Positions 1-6,129 of a DNA stretch of 6,563 nt are shown piece by piece. Numbering within the stretch: position 1 is the stretch's first letter; each line of letters opens with the position of its first letter. The notes beneath the pieces were generated by a model. It did no database searches and was not told the origin of the DNA. It saw nothing but the letters and a program-made list of their open reading frames with translations. Source of the DNA: an uncultured Collinsella sp. Lineage in GTDB: Bacteria > Actinomycetota > Coriobacteriia > Coriobacteriales > Coriobacteriaceae. Location: the NCBI GenBank assembly GCA_900542155.1, contig UQMD01000036.1, positions 1-6,563 on the forward strand. The letters run 5' to 3'. The position numbers were made by a program, and so were the translations under genes.

Positions 1-55
1 CTGCTAGGCGGGCACTTTTACCGGGCGGCTAACCCACACAAACCCCCGAAGAGCC

Positions 56-174
56 CTATTTTAGCTACCCCCATATGCCAGTTGACAATTATCCTGGCCA
101 ACTAATTCATTGGCAGTTAAGGGATAGCTAAAATAGCCCCGTCCCAAATTAACTACCCATCTCAAATTAGCTAG
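56..174. promoter_or_regulatory. Upstream control region of the PNPOx-family gene, with inverted repeat
   Basis: Positions 56-67 (CTATTTTAGCTA) are the exact reverse complement of 125-136 (TAGCTAAAATAG), separated by 57 nt. Related half-sites follow in direct orientation: CAAATTAACTA at 145-155 and CAAATTAGCTA at 163-173, 18 bp apart. A consensus -35 hexamer TTGACA lies at 82-87 between the arms, but no good -10 sits at the right distance. Each arm contains TAAAAT facing outward (58-63 on the minus strand, 129-134 on the plus strand), so a divergent promoter with repressor half-sites is possible. The repeats are directly visible; the regulatory role is inferred and no regulator family can be named. 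Nothing else can be supported in 1-55. Confidence 0.4.
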
Positions 175-188
175 TGGCAGGAGGAACC

Positions 189-599
189 GTGGACGGATTG
201 AATACGGTGTTGGAGTATCTAACGTCGGTGCCGGCGTGGTATCTGGCGACGAGTGTGGACGGGCAGCCGCATGTGCGTCCGTTCTCGTTTGCACAGATTC
301 AGGACGGCAAGCTGTGGTTTGTAACGGCGCGTACTAAAGATGTGTGGCAAGAGCTGCTGCAAAATCAGCGTTTTGAGGCCACGAGTTGGTGGCCGGGCCA
401 TGGTTGGTTGATCTTGCGCGGGCGTGCGGGTCTGGATGACCAGGCCGCTCCCGATATGCGCGAGGCAGGATGGAAACATCTTGAGCGCTTGAGCGAGCAC
501 TATGAGGGGCCTAACGACCCCACGCTCGTCTTCTTTAGCGTCGAGGATCCCGAGGCGTATATCTGCAACCACGATGAATGGGTGCCGGTCGAGCTGTAG
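189..599 (+). CDS. Pyridoxamine 5'-phosphate oxidase (PNPOx) family, FMN-binding split-barrel protein
   Basis: This is a 136-residue cytosolic protein of the small split-barrel flavoprotein group. The opening block at residues 18-33 (WYLATSVDGQPHVRPF) matches the first two beta strands and connecting loop of that fold. It is followed by KLWFVTARTKDV at 41-52, a helix, and the strand segment GWLILRGRA at 72-80. Members usually bind FMN or a related flavin as dimers; many are uncharacterised reductases, and this protein need not be a true PNP oxidase. I chose GTG 189 because AGGAGG ends four bases upstream (179-184). The in-frame GTG at 174 would place that ribosome site inside the gene. There is no signal peptide or membrane segment. 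It is separated from the arginine operon by 259 bases containing a strong hairpin, so it is probably transcribed independently. The family call is firm; the substrate is unknown. Confidence 0.85.
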   Translation: MDGLNTVLEYLTSVPAWYLATSVDGQPHVRPFSFAQIQDGKLWFVTARTKDVWQELLQNQRFEATSWWPGHGWLILRGRAGLDDQAAPDMREAGWKHLERLSEHYEGPNDPTLVFFSVEDPEAYICNHDEWVPVEL

Positions 600-637
600 T
601 CAGGCTAGCTCATCTTAACAACTTAGTATCCGCATGG

Positions 638-691
638 GCGGGCCCCGTATTGCCCGGCGCCGTAAGGAGTGCCGGTCAATACGGGGCCCGC
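638..691. repeat. Strong composite hairpin (15-bp plus 5-bp stem) after the PNPOx-family gene
   Basis: Positions 638-652 (GCGGGCCCCGTATTG) are perfectly complementary to 677-691. Inside, after a single C/T mismatch, CCGGC 654-658 pairs with GCCGG 671-675 around a 12-nt loop, giving a 54-nt stem-loop. It lies 38 nt after the stop codon at 599, so a terminator role is natural. However, neither side carries a clear T-tract: CTCCAATTTG follows on the plus strand. It could equally be an extragenic palindrome or an mRNA-stabilising structure. The structure is certain from sequence; the function is open. Confidence 0.6.
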
Positions 692-736
692 TCCAATTTG
701 TCAATTCCTTCAAGCAAATATGTCGGGCGTGTTTCA

Positions 737-789
737 ATGCATGAAGACGCAAACTATTTACGTAAATATGTATTCTCTGGTGCTAAAGT
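737..789 (+). promoter_or_regulatory. Putative argC promoter with tandem ArgR (ARG-box) sites
   Basis: Positions 737-752 read ATGCATGAAGACGCAA, matching 10 of 12 informative positions of the actinobacterial-style ARG-box pattern TTGCAT-N4-ATGCAA. A weaker match (8 of 12) lies at 758-773. The two centres are 21 bp apart, the spacing typical of paired ARG boxes bound by one ArgR hexamer. A perfect palindrome TATTTACGTAAATA (755-768) overlaps the second site. An extended -10-like TGCTAAAGT occupies 781-789 without a convincing -35, so a start near 796 would leave a leader of about 60 nt. Repression by arginine-loaded ArgR is inferred from the motif pair and from its position before an arginine operon. 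The pattern used is recalled from family knowledge, not scored against a matrix. Confidence 0.5.
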
Positions 790-858
790 TTCAACCTACC
801 TCATAACGACGACTGCGGAATGCGCATCGGTGCCTACATCGCAGACAAGGAGTCTGAA

Positions 859-1929
859 ATGTCTTTGAAGGTTGGAATCGTCGGTGCGGCGGGATACGCC
901 GGAGCCGAGCTTATTCGCCTCATTCTCGGCCATCCCGAGTTTGAGCTTGTTGCCATTACGTCCAACGCCGATGCTGGCCAGCCGCTGTCCGCGGTGTACC
1001 CGAGCTTTGCTGGCATAAGCGATCTGGTTTTTACCACGCATGACGCCCCCGAGCTCAAGAGCTGCGATGCGGTCTTTCTTGCCGTGCCGCACACTGCCGC
1101 CATGGCACAGGTGCCTGCGCTGCTCGCCGCGGGTGTCTCCTGCTTTGACCTTTCGGCCGATTATCGCCTGAGCGACCCGTCCGTCTTTGAGATATGGTAT
1201 GCCGCCGAGCACACGAGCCCCGAGCTGCTCAAGACCCGTGCCTTTGGTCTGCCCGAGCTGTTCTGCCAGGACCTGGAGGCCGCCGCATCCGACCATGCCG
1301 ACGGCAAGCCCGTGCTGGTCGCCTGCGCCGGTTGCTATCCCACCGCAACGAGCCTTGCCGCCGCGCCCGCCGTGCGCGCCGGCTGGGTTGCCCAGAGTGG
1401 CCCCGTGATCGTTGACGCTATCAGCGGTGTGACGGGTGCCGGTAAGTCCTGTAACGCCCGTACGCATTTTTGCAGCGCGGACGAAAACCTGGAGGCCTAT
1501 GGCGTGGGCAAGCACCGTCACACGCCCGAAATTGAGCAGATCTTGGGCCTAACCGATCGCGTCGTCTTTACCCCGCACCTGGCACCGCTCAAGCGCGGTC
1601 TACTCTCTACGGTAACGATGCCGCTTACGCCACAGGCTATCGATACCTTGACCCTTGAGGACGTTGTCGACCATTACAAGCAGTTCTACGCCGGTCGCAC
1701 CTTCGTGCGTGTACTCGATGCCGGTCAGCAGCCCAAGACGGCTTCGGTCGTCGGCACCAACACCGCCCAGATCGGCCTCGCGCTCAACAAGCGCGCCGGC
1801 ATGCTGGTGGCGACGGGCGCCATCGACAATCTGTGCAAGGGTGCAGCAGGCCAGGCGGTCCAGTGCGCCAATATCGTCTTTGGTTTTGACGAGCGACGAG
1901 GCTTGCCCACAGTGGCGTGCCCGGTGTAG
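859..1929 (+). CDS. argC: N-acetyl-gamma-glutamyl-phosphate reductase
   Basis: ArgC makes N-acetylglutamate 5-semialdehyde by NADPH-dependent reduction of N-acetylglutamyl phosphate, the third step towards ornithine, in the cytosol. The protein is 356 residues, a normal length. The Rossmann nucleotide-binding loop is visible at 9-15 (GAAGYAG). The signature GCYPT at 158-162 contains the catalytic cysteine, Cys159. SGVTGAGK at 189-196 and KHRHTPEI at 218-225, which includes the active-site histidine region, follow. NLCKGAAGQA at 324-333 is the typical C-terminal motif. ATG 859 is preferred over ATG 820 because AAGGAG (847-852) lies six bases before it; the upstream start would add 13 residues with no family counterpart. 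It is the first gene of argCJBD and lies behind the putative ARG boxes. Confidence 0.97.
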   Translation: MSLKVGIVGAAGYAGAELIRLILGHPEFELVAITSNADAGQPLSAVYPSFAGISDLVFTTHDAPELKSCDAVFLAVPHTAAMAQVPALLAAGVSCFDLSADYRLSDPSVFEIWYAAEHTSPELLKTRAFGLPELFCQDLEAAASDHADGKPVLVACAGCYPTATSLAAAPAVRAGWVAQSGPVIVDAISGVTGAGKSCNARTHFCSADENLEAYGVGKHRHTPEIEQILGLTDRVVFTPHLAPLKRGLLSTVTMPLTPQAIDTLTLEDVVDHYKQFYAGRTFVRVLDAGQQPKTASVVGTNTAQIGLALNKRAGMLVATGAIDNLCKGAAGQAVQCANIVFGFDERRGLPTVACPV

Positions 1930-1957
1930 CACATTCGATTGTTAACGATTTGGTAGT

Positions 1958-2041
1958 CGGGCATCGAGTGGGGCGCCACTCTTAAGCTGGTTTCATGATC
2001 ACGACTGGCATGGCGCACCAACCGATGTCCGTTTTTTGTTT
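1958..2041 (+). ncRNA. Structured argC-argJ intergenic element with T-tract (possible attenuator or terminator)
   Basis: Within the 134-nt spacer, 1958-1966 (CGGGCATCG) can pair with 2023-2031 (CGATGTCCG): nine pairs including one G-U. The 3' strand runs directly into six T (2032-2037), then GTTT. Inside lies a second stem, GAGTGG 1966-1971 with CCACTC 1976-1981 around GGCG. A possible third arm is GGTT 1989-1992 with AACC 2020-2023; the second and third arms share terminal bases with the outer stem. A stem followed by T's resembles an intrinsic terminator with a branched loop, which could lower argJBD expression relative to argC. It matches no riboswitch class I know. The pairing is seen; the function is inferred and it may be a chance fold. 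Confidence 0.35.
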
Positions 2042-2063
2042 GACATAAGGAGTCATAAAGACG

Positions 2064-3329
2064 ATGAATACCGAGCTGTTTGATATCAAGATTCGCGCTG
2101 TCGAGGGTGGCGTTACGGCTGCGGCTGGTTTTAAAGCCGCAGGCATCCACGCTGGGTTCCGCAAGAATCCCGAGCGCCTGGATTACGCCCTCGTCGTGCC
2201 CGATAAACCCTGTCCCGGTGCCGGCGTGTTTACCACCAATCGCTTTTGCGCGGCGCCCGTGCAGGTGAGCCGTGCCAACCTGGGCGGTGCCGACAAGGGC
2301 TACGGCATCATCGCCGGCGTTTCGGTCAACTCTGGCAATGCCAACGCCGCCACGGGTGAGACCGGCCTTGCATGCGCGCGCGAGACGTGCAGCATCGCAT
2401 CGCAGGTCATCGGCTGCGAGCCCCAGCAGATTCTAGTTGCCTCAACGGGTGTGATTGGCCAGATTCTGCCGATCGACACGTTTGAGACCGCCATTCCTGC
2501 TGCCTACGAGGCGCTCTCCGCCCACGGTGGCGCCGATGCCGCTCGCGCCATCATGACGACCGACACGCACTCTAAGGAGTACGCCGTGTCCTACGTCAGT
2601 GAGGCTGCGGGTCATGAGGACAATGTCTATACGGTAGGAGGAATGTGCAAGGGCTCGGGCATGATCATGCCCAACATGGCCACCATGATCGCGGTCATCA
2701 CTACCGATGCCCCCGTTGAGCCGGCGGCACTTCATGCCCTGCTGCTCTCGACCGTCAAGCAGACCTTTAACAAGGTAACGGTCGATTCCGACACCTCGAC
2801 CAACGACACCTGCATCATGCTTGCCTCCGGCGCCGCCGCAGATGCCGAGCCTATCGACGAGGGCTCCGATGCCTTTGACGAGTTGGCATTTGCCGTGCAC
2901 GAGGTGTGCGAGAGCCTGGCGCGCAACATCGCCGCCGACGGCGAGGGCGCATCCAAGCTCGTGACGGTCAACGTTACCGGCGCCGTGAACGACGAGGAGG
3001 CCGATATCGCCGCCCGTGCCGTTGCCAACTCGCCGCTCGTTAAGACTTGCATCGCCGGCCACGATTGCAACTGGGGCCGCGTTGCCATGGCGCTCGGCAA
3101 GTGCGGCGTGCGGTTTGACCAGGAAGACGTTTCAATCGACATGATGGGTATGCCCGTTTGCCGCGATGGCCTGACTGTTCCCTTTGACGAGGACGAGGCC
3201 TTGCGACGTTTCGAGGCGCCCGAGATCGTGATTTCGGCCGACCTGGGCGCAGGCGACGCGGCAACGACCGTGTGGACCTGCGACCTCACGCATGAGTACA
3301 TCTCCATCAACGGCGACTACCGTTCCTAG
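2064..3329 (+). CDS. argJ: Glutamate N-acetyltransferase / ornithine acetyltransferase
   Basis: ArgJ transfers the acetyl group from N-acetylornithine to glutamate, releasing ornithine and regenerating N-acetylglutamate; some members also use acetyl-CoA. It is an autoprocessing Ntn-type enzyme, 421 residues here. The cleavage site lies in KGSGMIMPNMATM (196-208); Thr207 after Ala206 is the predicted new N-terminus and nucleophile, giving alpha and beta chains. STGVIG at 127-132 holds the oxyanion-hole Thr128-Gly129. NSGNANAATG (89-98), DSDTSTNDT (241-249), DGEGASKL (292-299) and the C-terminal YISINGDYRS are all family blocks. The usual DPNWGR motif reads DCNWGR at 334-339, a mild variant. 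AAGGAG (2047-2052) precedes ATG 2064 by 11 nt, rather long but the only good site. Sequence alone does not show whether it is mono- or bifunctional. Confidence 0.97.
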   Translation: MNTELFDIKIRAVEGGVTAAAGFKAAGIHAGFRKNPERLDYALVVPDKPCPGAGVFTTNRFCAAPVQVSRANLGGADKGYGIIAGVSVNSGNANAATGETGLACARETCSIASQVIGCEPQQILVASTGVIGQILPIDTFETAIPAAYEALSAHGGADAARAIMTTDTHSKEYAVSYVSEAAGHEDNVYTVGGMCKGSGMIMPNMATMIAVITTDAPVEPAALHALLLSTVKQTFNKVTVDSDTSTNDTCIMLASGAAADAEPIDEGSDAFDELAFAVHEVCESLARNIAADGEGASKLVTVNVTGAVNDEEADIAARAVANSPLVKTCIAGHDCNWGRVAMALGKCGVRFDQEDVSIDMMGMPVCRDGLTVPFDEDEALRRFEAPEIVISADLGAGDAATTVWTCDLTHEYISINGDYRS

Positions 3330-3355
3330 ACTCCCGATGTGCCGCGCGTCCCGCT

Positions 3356-3388
3356 GCAATCGCGGGCAACGAGGTGCGGCGCGATTGC
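3356..3388. repeat. argJ-argB intercistronic hairpin
   Basis: GCAATCGCG at 3356-3364 is the perfect complement of CGCGATTGC at 3380-3388, with a 15-nt loop. It occupies the middle of the 81-nt argJ-argB spacer and has no T-tract, so it is more likely an mRNA-processing or stability element than a terminator. It ends 12 nt before the argB ribosome site. Confidence 0.5.
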
Positions 3389-3410
3389 TACACGAAAGAC
3401 GAGGCAGACT

Positions 3411-4391
3411 ATGAAGTTCGCACGCGATTGTCGCTCGAGCGAATCCAACGAAGTTACCGCGCAGCTGCTGTTCGAGGCGCTGCCGTGGATTAAGAATCTG
3501 ACCGGTAAGACGGTCGTTATCAAGTACGGTGGCGCCGCCATGGTCGACGAGCAGCTGCGTCGTGACGTGATGAGCGACATCGTCCTGCTCAAGATCATCG
3601 GCATGCGCCCTGTTATCGTGCACGGTGGCGGCAAGGCCATCAACGAGGCGCTCAGCCACTATGACATCCCCGTCGAGTTTAAGAACGGCCAGCGTGTGAC
3701 CACGCCTGCCACCATGGATATCGTGCGCGAGGTGCTGGGCGGTAAGGTCAACCAGGAGCTGGTCGCGGCGCTCAACCACCATGGCAACCTGGCCGTGGGC
3801 GTGTCGGGCAGCGACGCCGGTACCCTTATCGCCGAGCCACTCGACCCAGAGCTCGGCCGCGTAGGCAAGGTCACGCACGTCAACACCGACTATATCGAGC
3901 GTTTGCTCGACAGCGAGTACATTCCCGTTATCGCCACGGTCGCGGCGGGGGAGGACGGTGGCTTCTTCAACGTCAACGCCGATACCGCCGCTGGTGCCGT
4001 TGCGGCAGCGCTCCACGCGCACAAGGCGATTTTCTTGACCGACGTCGACGGCCTGTACAAGGACTTTAGCGACAAGGATTCACTTATCTCCAACCTGACG
4101 CTCGACGAGGTCAATGAGATGCTCTACGGCGGCGAGGTCGATAAGGGCATGATCCCCAAGCTTCGTGCGGCTGTCGACGCGCTTACCGCTGGCGTGTTCC
4201 GAGCCCACATCATCAACGGTACGACGCCGCATTCGCTGCTGCTGGAGCTGCTGACCGATGCCGGCGTCGGCACCGTGATTCATTCCACCGAGACGGCTTA
4301 CGAGTTCGATACGCATCCGCATCCGCTTTCGACGTTTGCTGCGCGTCTGACCGAGAACCTCGACGAGGTCGAGAAGCTTCAGACGGTCTAG
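3411..4391 (+). CDS. argB: Acetylglutamate kinase
   Basis: ArgB phosphorylates N-acetylglutamate with ATP, the second step of ornithine synthesis. The protein is 326 residues of the amino acid kinase fold. KYGGAAM at 38-44 contains the phosphate-binding Lys38. HGGGK at 71-75 is the glycine-rich substrate loop, usually HGGGP. NVNADTAAG (187-195), LTDVDGLY (209-216) and KGMIPK (245-250) follow in the expected order. Residues 11-32, which include EALPWIKNLTGK, form the N-terminal helix region found in hexameric, arginine-inhibited kinases and missing from the shorter E. coli enzyme, so feedback inhibition by arginine is likely. About 35 residues (292-326) extend past the usual C-terminal GTVI strand. 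ATG 3411 is chosen because GAGG (3401-3404) lies six bases upstream; the in-frame GTG at 3339 has no ribosome site and would read through the intercistronic hairpin. Confidence 0.97.
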   Translation: MKFARDCRSSESNEVTAQLLFEALPWIKNLTGKTVVIKYGGAAMVDEQLRRDVMSDIVLLKIIGMRPVIVHGGGKAINEALSHYDIPVEFKNGQRVTTPATMDIVREVLGGKVNQELVAALNHHGNLAVGVSGSDAGTLIAEPLDPELGRVGKVTHVNTDYIERLLDSEYIPVIATVAAGEDGGFFNVNADTAAGAVAAALHAHKAIFLTDVDGLYKDFSDKDSLISNLTLDEVNEMLYGGEVDKGMIPKLRAAVDALTAGVFRAHIINGTTPHSLLLELLTDAGVGTVIHSTETAYEFDTHPHPLSTFAARLTENLDEVEKLQTV

Positions 4392-4429
4392 CTGACCCGC
4401 AGTTGTCGCGTCCCTGCATCCATAGCCCT

Positions 4430-4443
4430 GCGCCGTACGGCGC
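4430..4443. repeat. argB-argD intercistronic palindrome
   Basis: GCGCCGTACGGCGC is a perfect 14-nt palindrome in the 69-nt argB-argD spacer. As RNA it gives a five-pair GC stem with a GUAC loop. No T-tract follows; the argD ribosome site GAAAGG begins five bases after it. Confidence 0.45.
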
Positions 4444-4460
4444 CCAACGAAAGGCATCCC

Positions 4461-5744
4461 ATGTCACTTGCAACTCAACAATCGCTCGAATCCCATTACG
4501 TTATGCATACCTTTGGTCGCTCGCCGGTCGAGTTTGTCGAAGGTCACGGTATGAAGCTCACCGGTGACGATGGTCGTGAGTACCTCGACTTTCTTGCCGG
4601 CATCGGCGTGTGCAGCCTGGGTCATGGCGACTCGGCTGTGCTCTCGGCGCTCGAGGCACAGACCAAAAAGCTTCTGCATGTGTCTAACTACTTCTACATC
4701 GAGCAGCGTGGCCAGGTCGCGGCGCTGCTGTCCAAGCTTGCTAACGACGACGTAGATGGTGCGCGCGTGCTTGCCGATGCCATTGCCGCCGGCGATGAGA
4801 CCACAGCAGCTGCTCTTGGTGCCCCGGCTGCGGACGAGCAGGTGTGGGAGACCTTCTTTGCCAACTCCGGCGCCGAGGCCAACGAGGGCTCGATGAAGCT
4901 TGCGCGCCTGTACGCCAAGCGTGCCGGTAACGGCGGCAACACTATCGTGTGCATGCGCGGCGGCTTCCACGGCCGTACGCTCGAGACCATTGCCGCCACC
5001 ATGCAGGATTGGCTGCAGGATAGTTTCCGCCCGCTGCCGGGTGGCTTTGTGGCCTGCACGCCCAACGATGTCGATGAACTGTGTGCAATCTTTGAGCAGC
5101 TGGGGAGCGAAATTTGTGCCGTGATGCTCGAGCCGATCCAGGGTGAGAGTGGCGTGCACCCCATGACCGAGGAGTTTATGGCGGCGGCGCGCGACCTAGC
5201 ACACGACGTGGGCGCCGTGCTTATCGCCGACGAGGTCCAGTGCGGTCTGTTCCGCTCCGGCAAACCGTTCGCTTACCAGACCTATGGCGTGGAGCCCGAC
5301 ATCATGAGTCTTGCCAAGGGCATCGCCGACGGCGTTCCTATGGGCGCCGTGGTGGCAAAGAAAGAGATCGCCGACGTGTTTAAGCCCGGCGATCACGGTT
5401 CGACCTTTGGCGGTAGCTGCTTGGCCATCGCGGCGTGCGCCGCGACGCTCTCCGCGCTCGTGCGCGGCGATTATGCCGACCATGCTGCCAAGGTAGGCGC
5501 CTATATGGAGGCAAAGCTCGCCAAGTTACCGCACGTTACCGAGGTGCGCGGTCGCGGCTTGATGCTCGGCTGCGACTTGGATGACGCAGCAGGCGATGCG
5601 CATGATATTGTTGCCCGCGCGTTGGCCGCCGGTGCCGTGATTAACGCTACGGGTGCCCATACGCTGCGTTTCCTGCCGCCGCTCGTCTGCGAGGAAGCCG
5701 ACGTGGATGGTCTGATCGAGATTCTGTCGGGTGTCTTGGGCTAA
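4461..5744 (+). CDS. argD: Acetylornithine aminotransferase
   Basis: ArgD is a PLP-dependent class III aminotransferase that converts N-acetylglutamate semialdehyde and glutamate to N-acetylornithine and 2-oxoglutarate; some members also act on succinyl-diaminopimelate for lysine synthesis. It has 427 residues. Key blocks are FANSGAEANE (133-142, cofactor phosphate contact), FHGRT (169-173), EPIQGE (224-229) and IADEVQCGLFRSG (255-267) with Asp257 facing the pyridine nitrogen. Lys286 in SLAKG (283-287) is the predicted Schiff-base lysine. HGSTFGGSCLA at 312-322 replaces the usual HGSTFGGNPLA. Residues about 95-125, just before the SGAEA motif, look like an alanine- and acid-rich insertion relative to the E. 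coli enzyme and account for most of the extra length. GAAAGG (4449-4454) sits six bases before ATG 4461. It is the last gene of argCJBD here, followed by hairpins. Confidence 0.96.
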   Translation: MSLATQQSLESHYVMHTFGRSPVEFVEGHGMKLTGDDGREYLDFLAGIGVCSLGHGDSAVLSALEAQTKKLLHVSNYFYIEQRGQVAALLSKLANDDVDGARVLADAIAAGDETTAAALGAPAADEQVWETFFANSGAEANEGSMKLARLYAKRAGNGGNTIVCMRGGFHGRTLETIAATMQDWLQDSFRPLPGGFVACTPNDVDELCAIFEQLGSEICAVMLEPIQGESGVHPMTEEFMAAARDLAHDVGAVLIADEVQCGLFRSGKPFAYQTYGVEPDIMSLAKGIADGVPMGAVVAKKEIADVFKPGDHGSTFGGSCLAIAACAATLSALVRGDYADHAAKVGAYMEAKLAKLPHVTEVRGRGLMLGCDLDDAAGDAHDIVARALAAGAVINATGAHTLRFLPPLVCEEADVDGLIEILSGVLG

Positions 5745-5769
5745 CGCGGCGCAATAACTCAATTTGGAC

Positions 5770-5829
5770 CGGGTTCCGGACTGCGGGTGTGCCATATGCG
5801 GCACGATTCAACGGTCTGGAGCCCGTTTT
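5770..5829 (+). terminator. Probable terminator of the argCJBD operon
   Basis: CGGGTTCCGGAC (5770-5781) pairs with GTCTGGAGCCCG (5814-5825): twelve pairs including two G-U. An inner hairpin GTGCC 5789-5793 with GGCAC 5800-5804 fills the loop. TTTT (5826-5829) follows the outer stem. The U-tract is short, but position (26 nt after the argD stop) and stem strength favour an operon terminator. Confidence 0.5.
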
Positions 5830-5860
5830 GCCTTAGATTTGCTAAGGCAGGGAGACCTGC
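5829..5860. repeat. Secondary hairpins behind the argD terminator
   Basis: TGCCTTAG (5829-5836) pairs perfectly with CTAAGGCA (5842-5849) around ATTTG. It overlaps a second small stem, GCAGG 5847-5851 with CCTGC 5856-5860 around GAGA. The two stems are mutually exclusive at their shared bases. They may back up termination; no clear T-tract follows on the plus strand. Confidence 0.35.
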
Positions 5861-6077
5861 TGGTCAAAAAACATCAAATATGAGTAATGTTACCGATTTG
5901 GTAGCAGCAATTTTGGACTAATAAGGCCAGATAGCAAGTCGAAATGGCGATGAATGCACGATTTTGATCCAATTGTTAGTCCCTATAATGGACATATGTT
6001 GCATAACTTAAGCAAAAACTATCTTTTTATATGTTGCAAACAAAGTAGCAGTACTCATATTTGCCGTTTTTTGACCA
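5861..6077. mobile_element. Candidate MITE: 217-bp non-coding segment with 33-bp terminal inverted repeats
   Basis: Positions 5861-5893 match the reverse complement of 6045-6077 at 29 of 33 positions. The longest uninterrupted runs are the outer 12 bp (TGGTCAAAAAAC) and an inner 12 bp (CAAATATGAGTA). The segment is AT-rich compared with both flanks and has no coding frame. Adding CTG/CAG with a one-base bulge lengthens the arms slightly. I see no target-site duplication and no transposase, so an insertion-sequence relic or MITE mobilised in trans is inference. Inside are a TATAAT at 5984-5989, a shorter inverted pair GGACTAATAA 5915-5924 / TTGTTAGTCC 5973-5982 (9 of 10), and a direct repeat ATATGTTGCA (5994-6003 and 6029-6038). 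The terminal repeats match no insertion-sequence family I recognise. Confidence 0.5.
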
Positions 6078-6129
6078 CAGCCTTTGTGACAGACGTGCTG
6101 GCGGGTTCGAATCCCATGCGCTGGGCCTG

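Noticed and set aside
1..102. Open frame entering from the left edge, possible end of an upstream gene
   Set aside because: Only 34 codons are visible; they cross the inverted-repeat arm and promoter-like sequence, and nothing is recognisable.
820..858. Upstream ATG start for argC
   Set aside because: The ribosome site AAGGAG at 847-852 fits ATG 859, and the extra residues have no counterpart in ArgC.
578..868. 96-codon frame between the PNPOx-family gene and argC
   Set aside because: It overlaps the upstream stop, reads through the perfect hairpin and the ARG boxes, runs into argC, and has no family resemblance.
1959..2031. tRNA-sized fold (7-pair acceptor-like stem) in the argC-argJ spacer
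   Set aside because: There is no T-arm with TTCGA, no D-arm pattern, no anticodon arm and no CCA.
2040..2045. TTGACA as a -35 for an internal argJ promoter
   Set aside because: No -10 lies at the right distance; position 2063 onward is already the argJ start.
1995..2048. 17-codon open frame ending at the argJ ribosome site, as a possible leader peptide
   Set aside because: It has no ribosome site, no run of arginine codons (none at all), and overlaps the folded intergenic element; chance is the simpler explanation.
3339..3410. GTG start for argB adding 24 residues
   Set aside because: It has no ribosome site and covers the intercistronic hairpin; ATG 3411 has GAGG at proper spacing.
6103..6125. 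A second functional tRNA on the plus strand starting from the T-arm-like GGGTTCGAATCCC
   Set aside because: The outer T-stem pairs fail, no 5' acceptor strand or anticodon arm exists upstream, and there is no CCA at the correct position.
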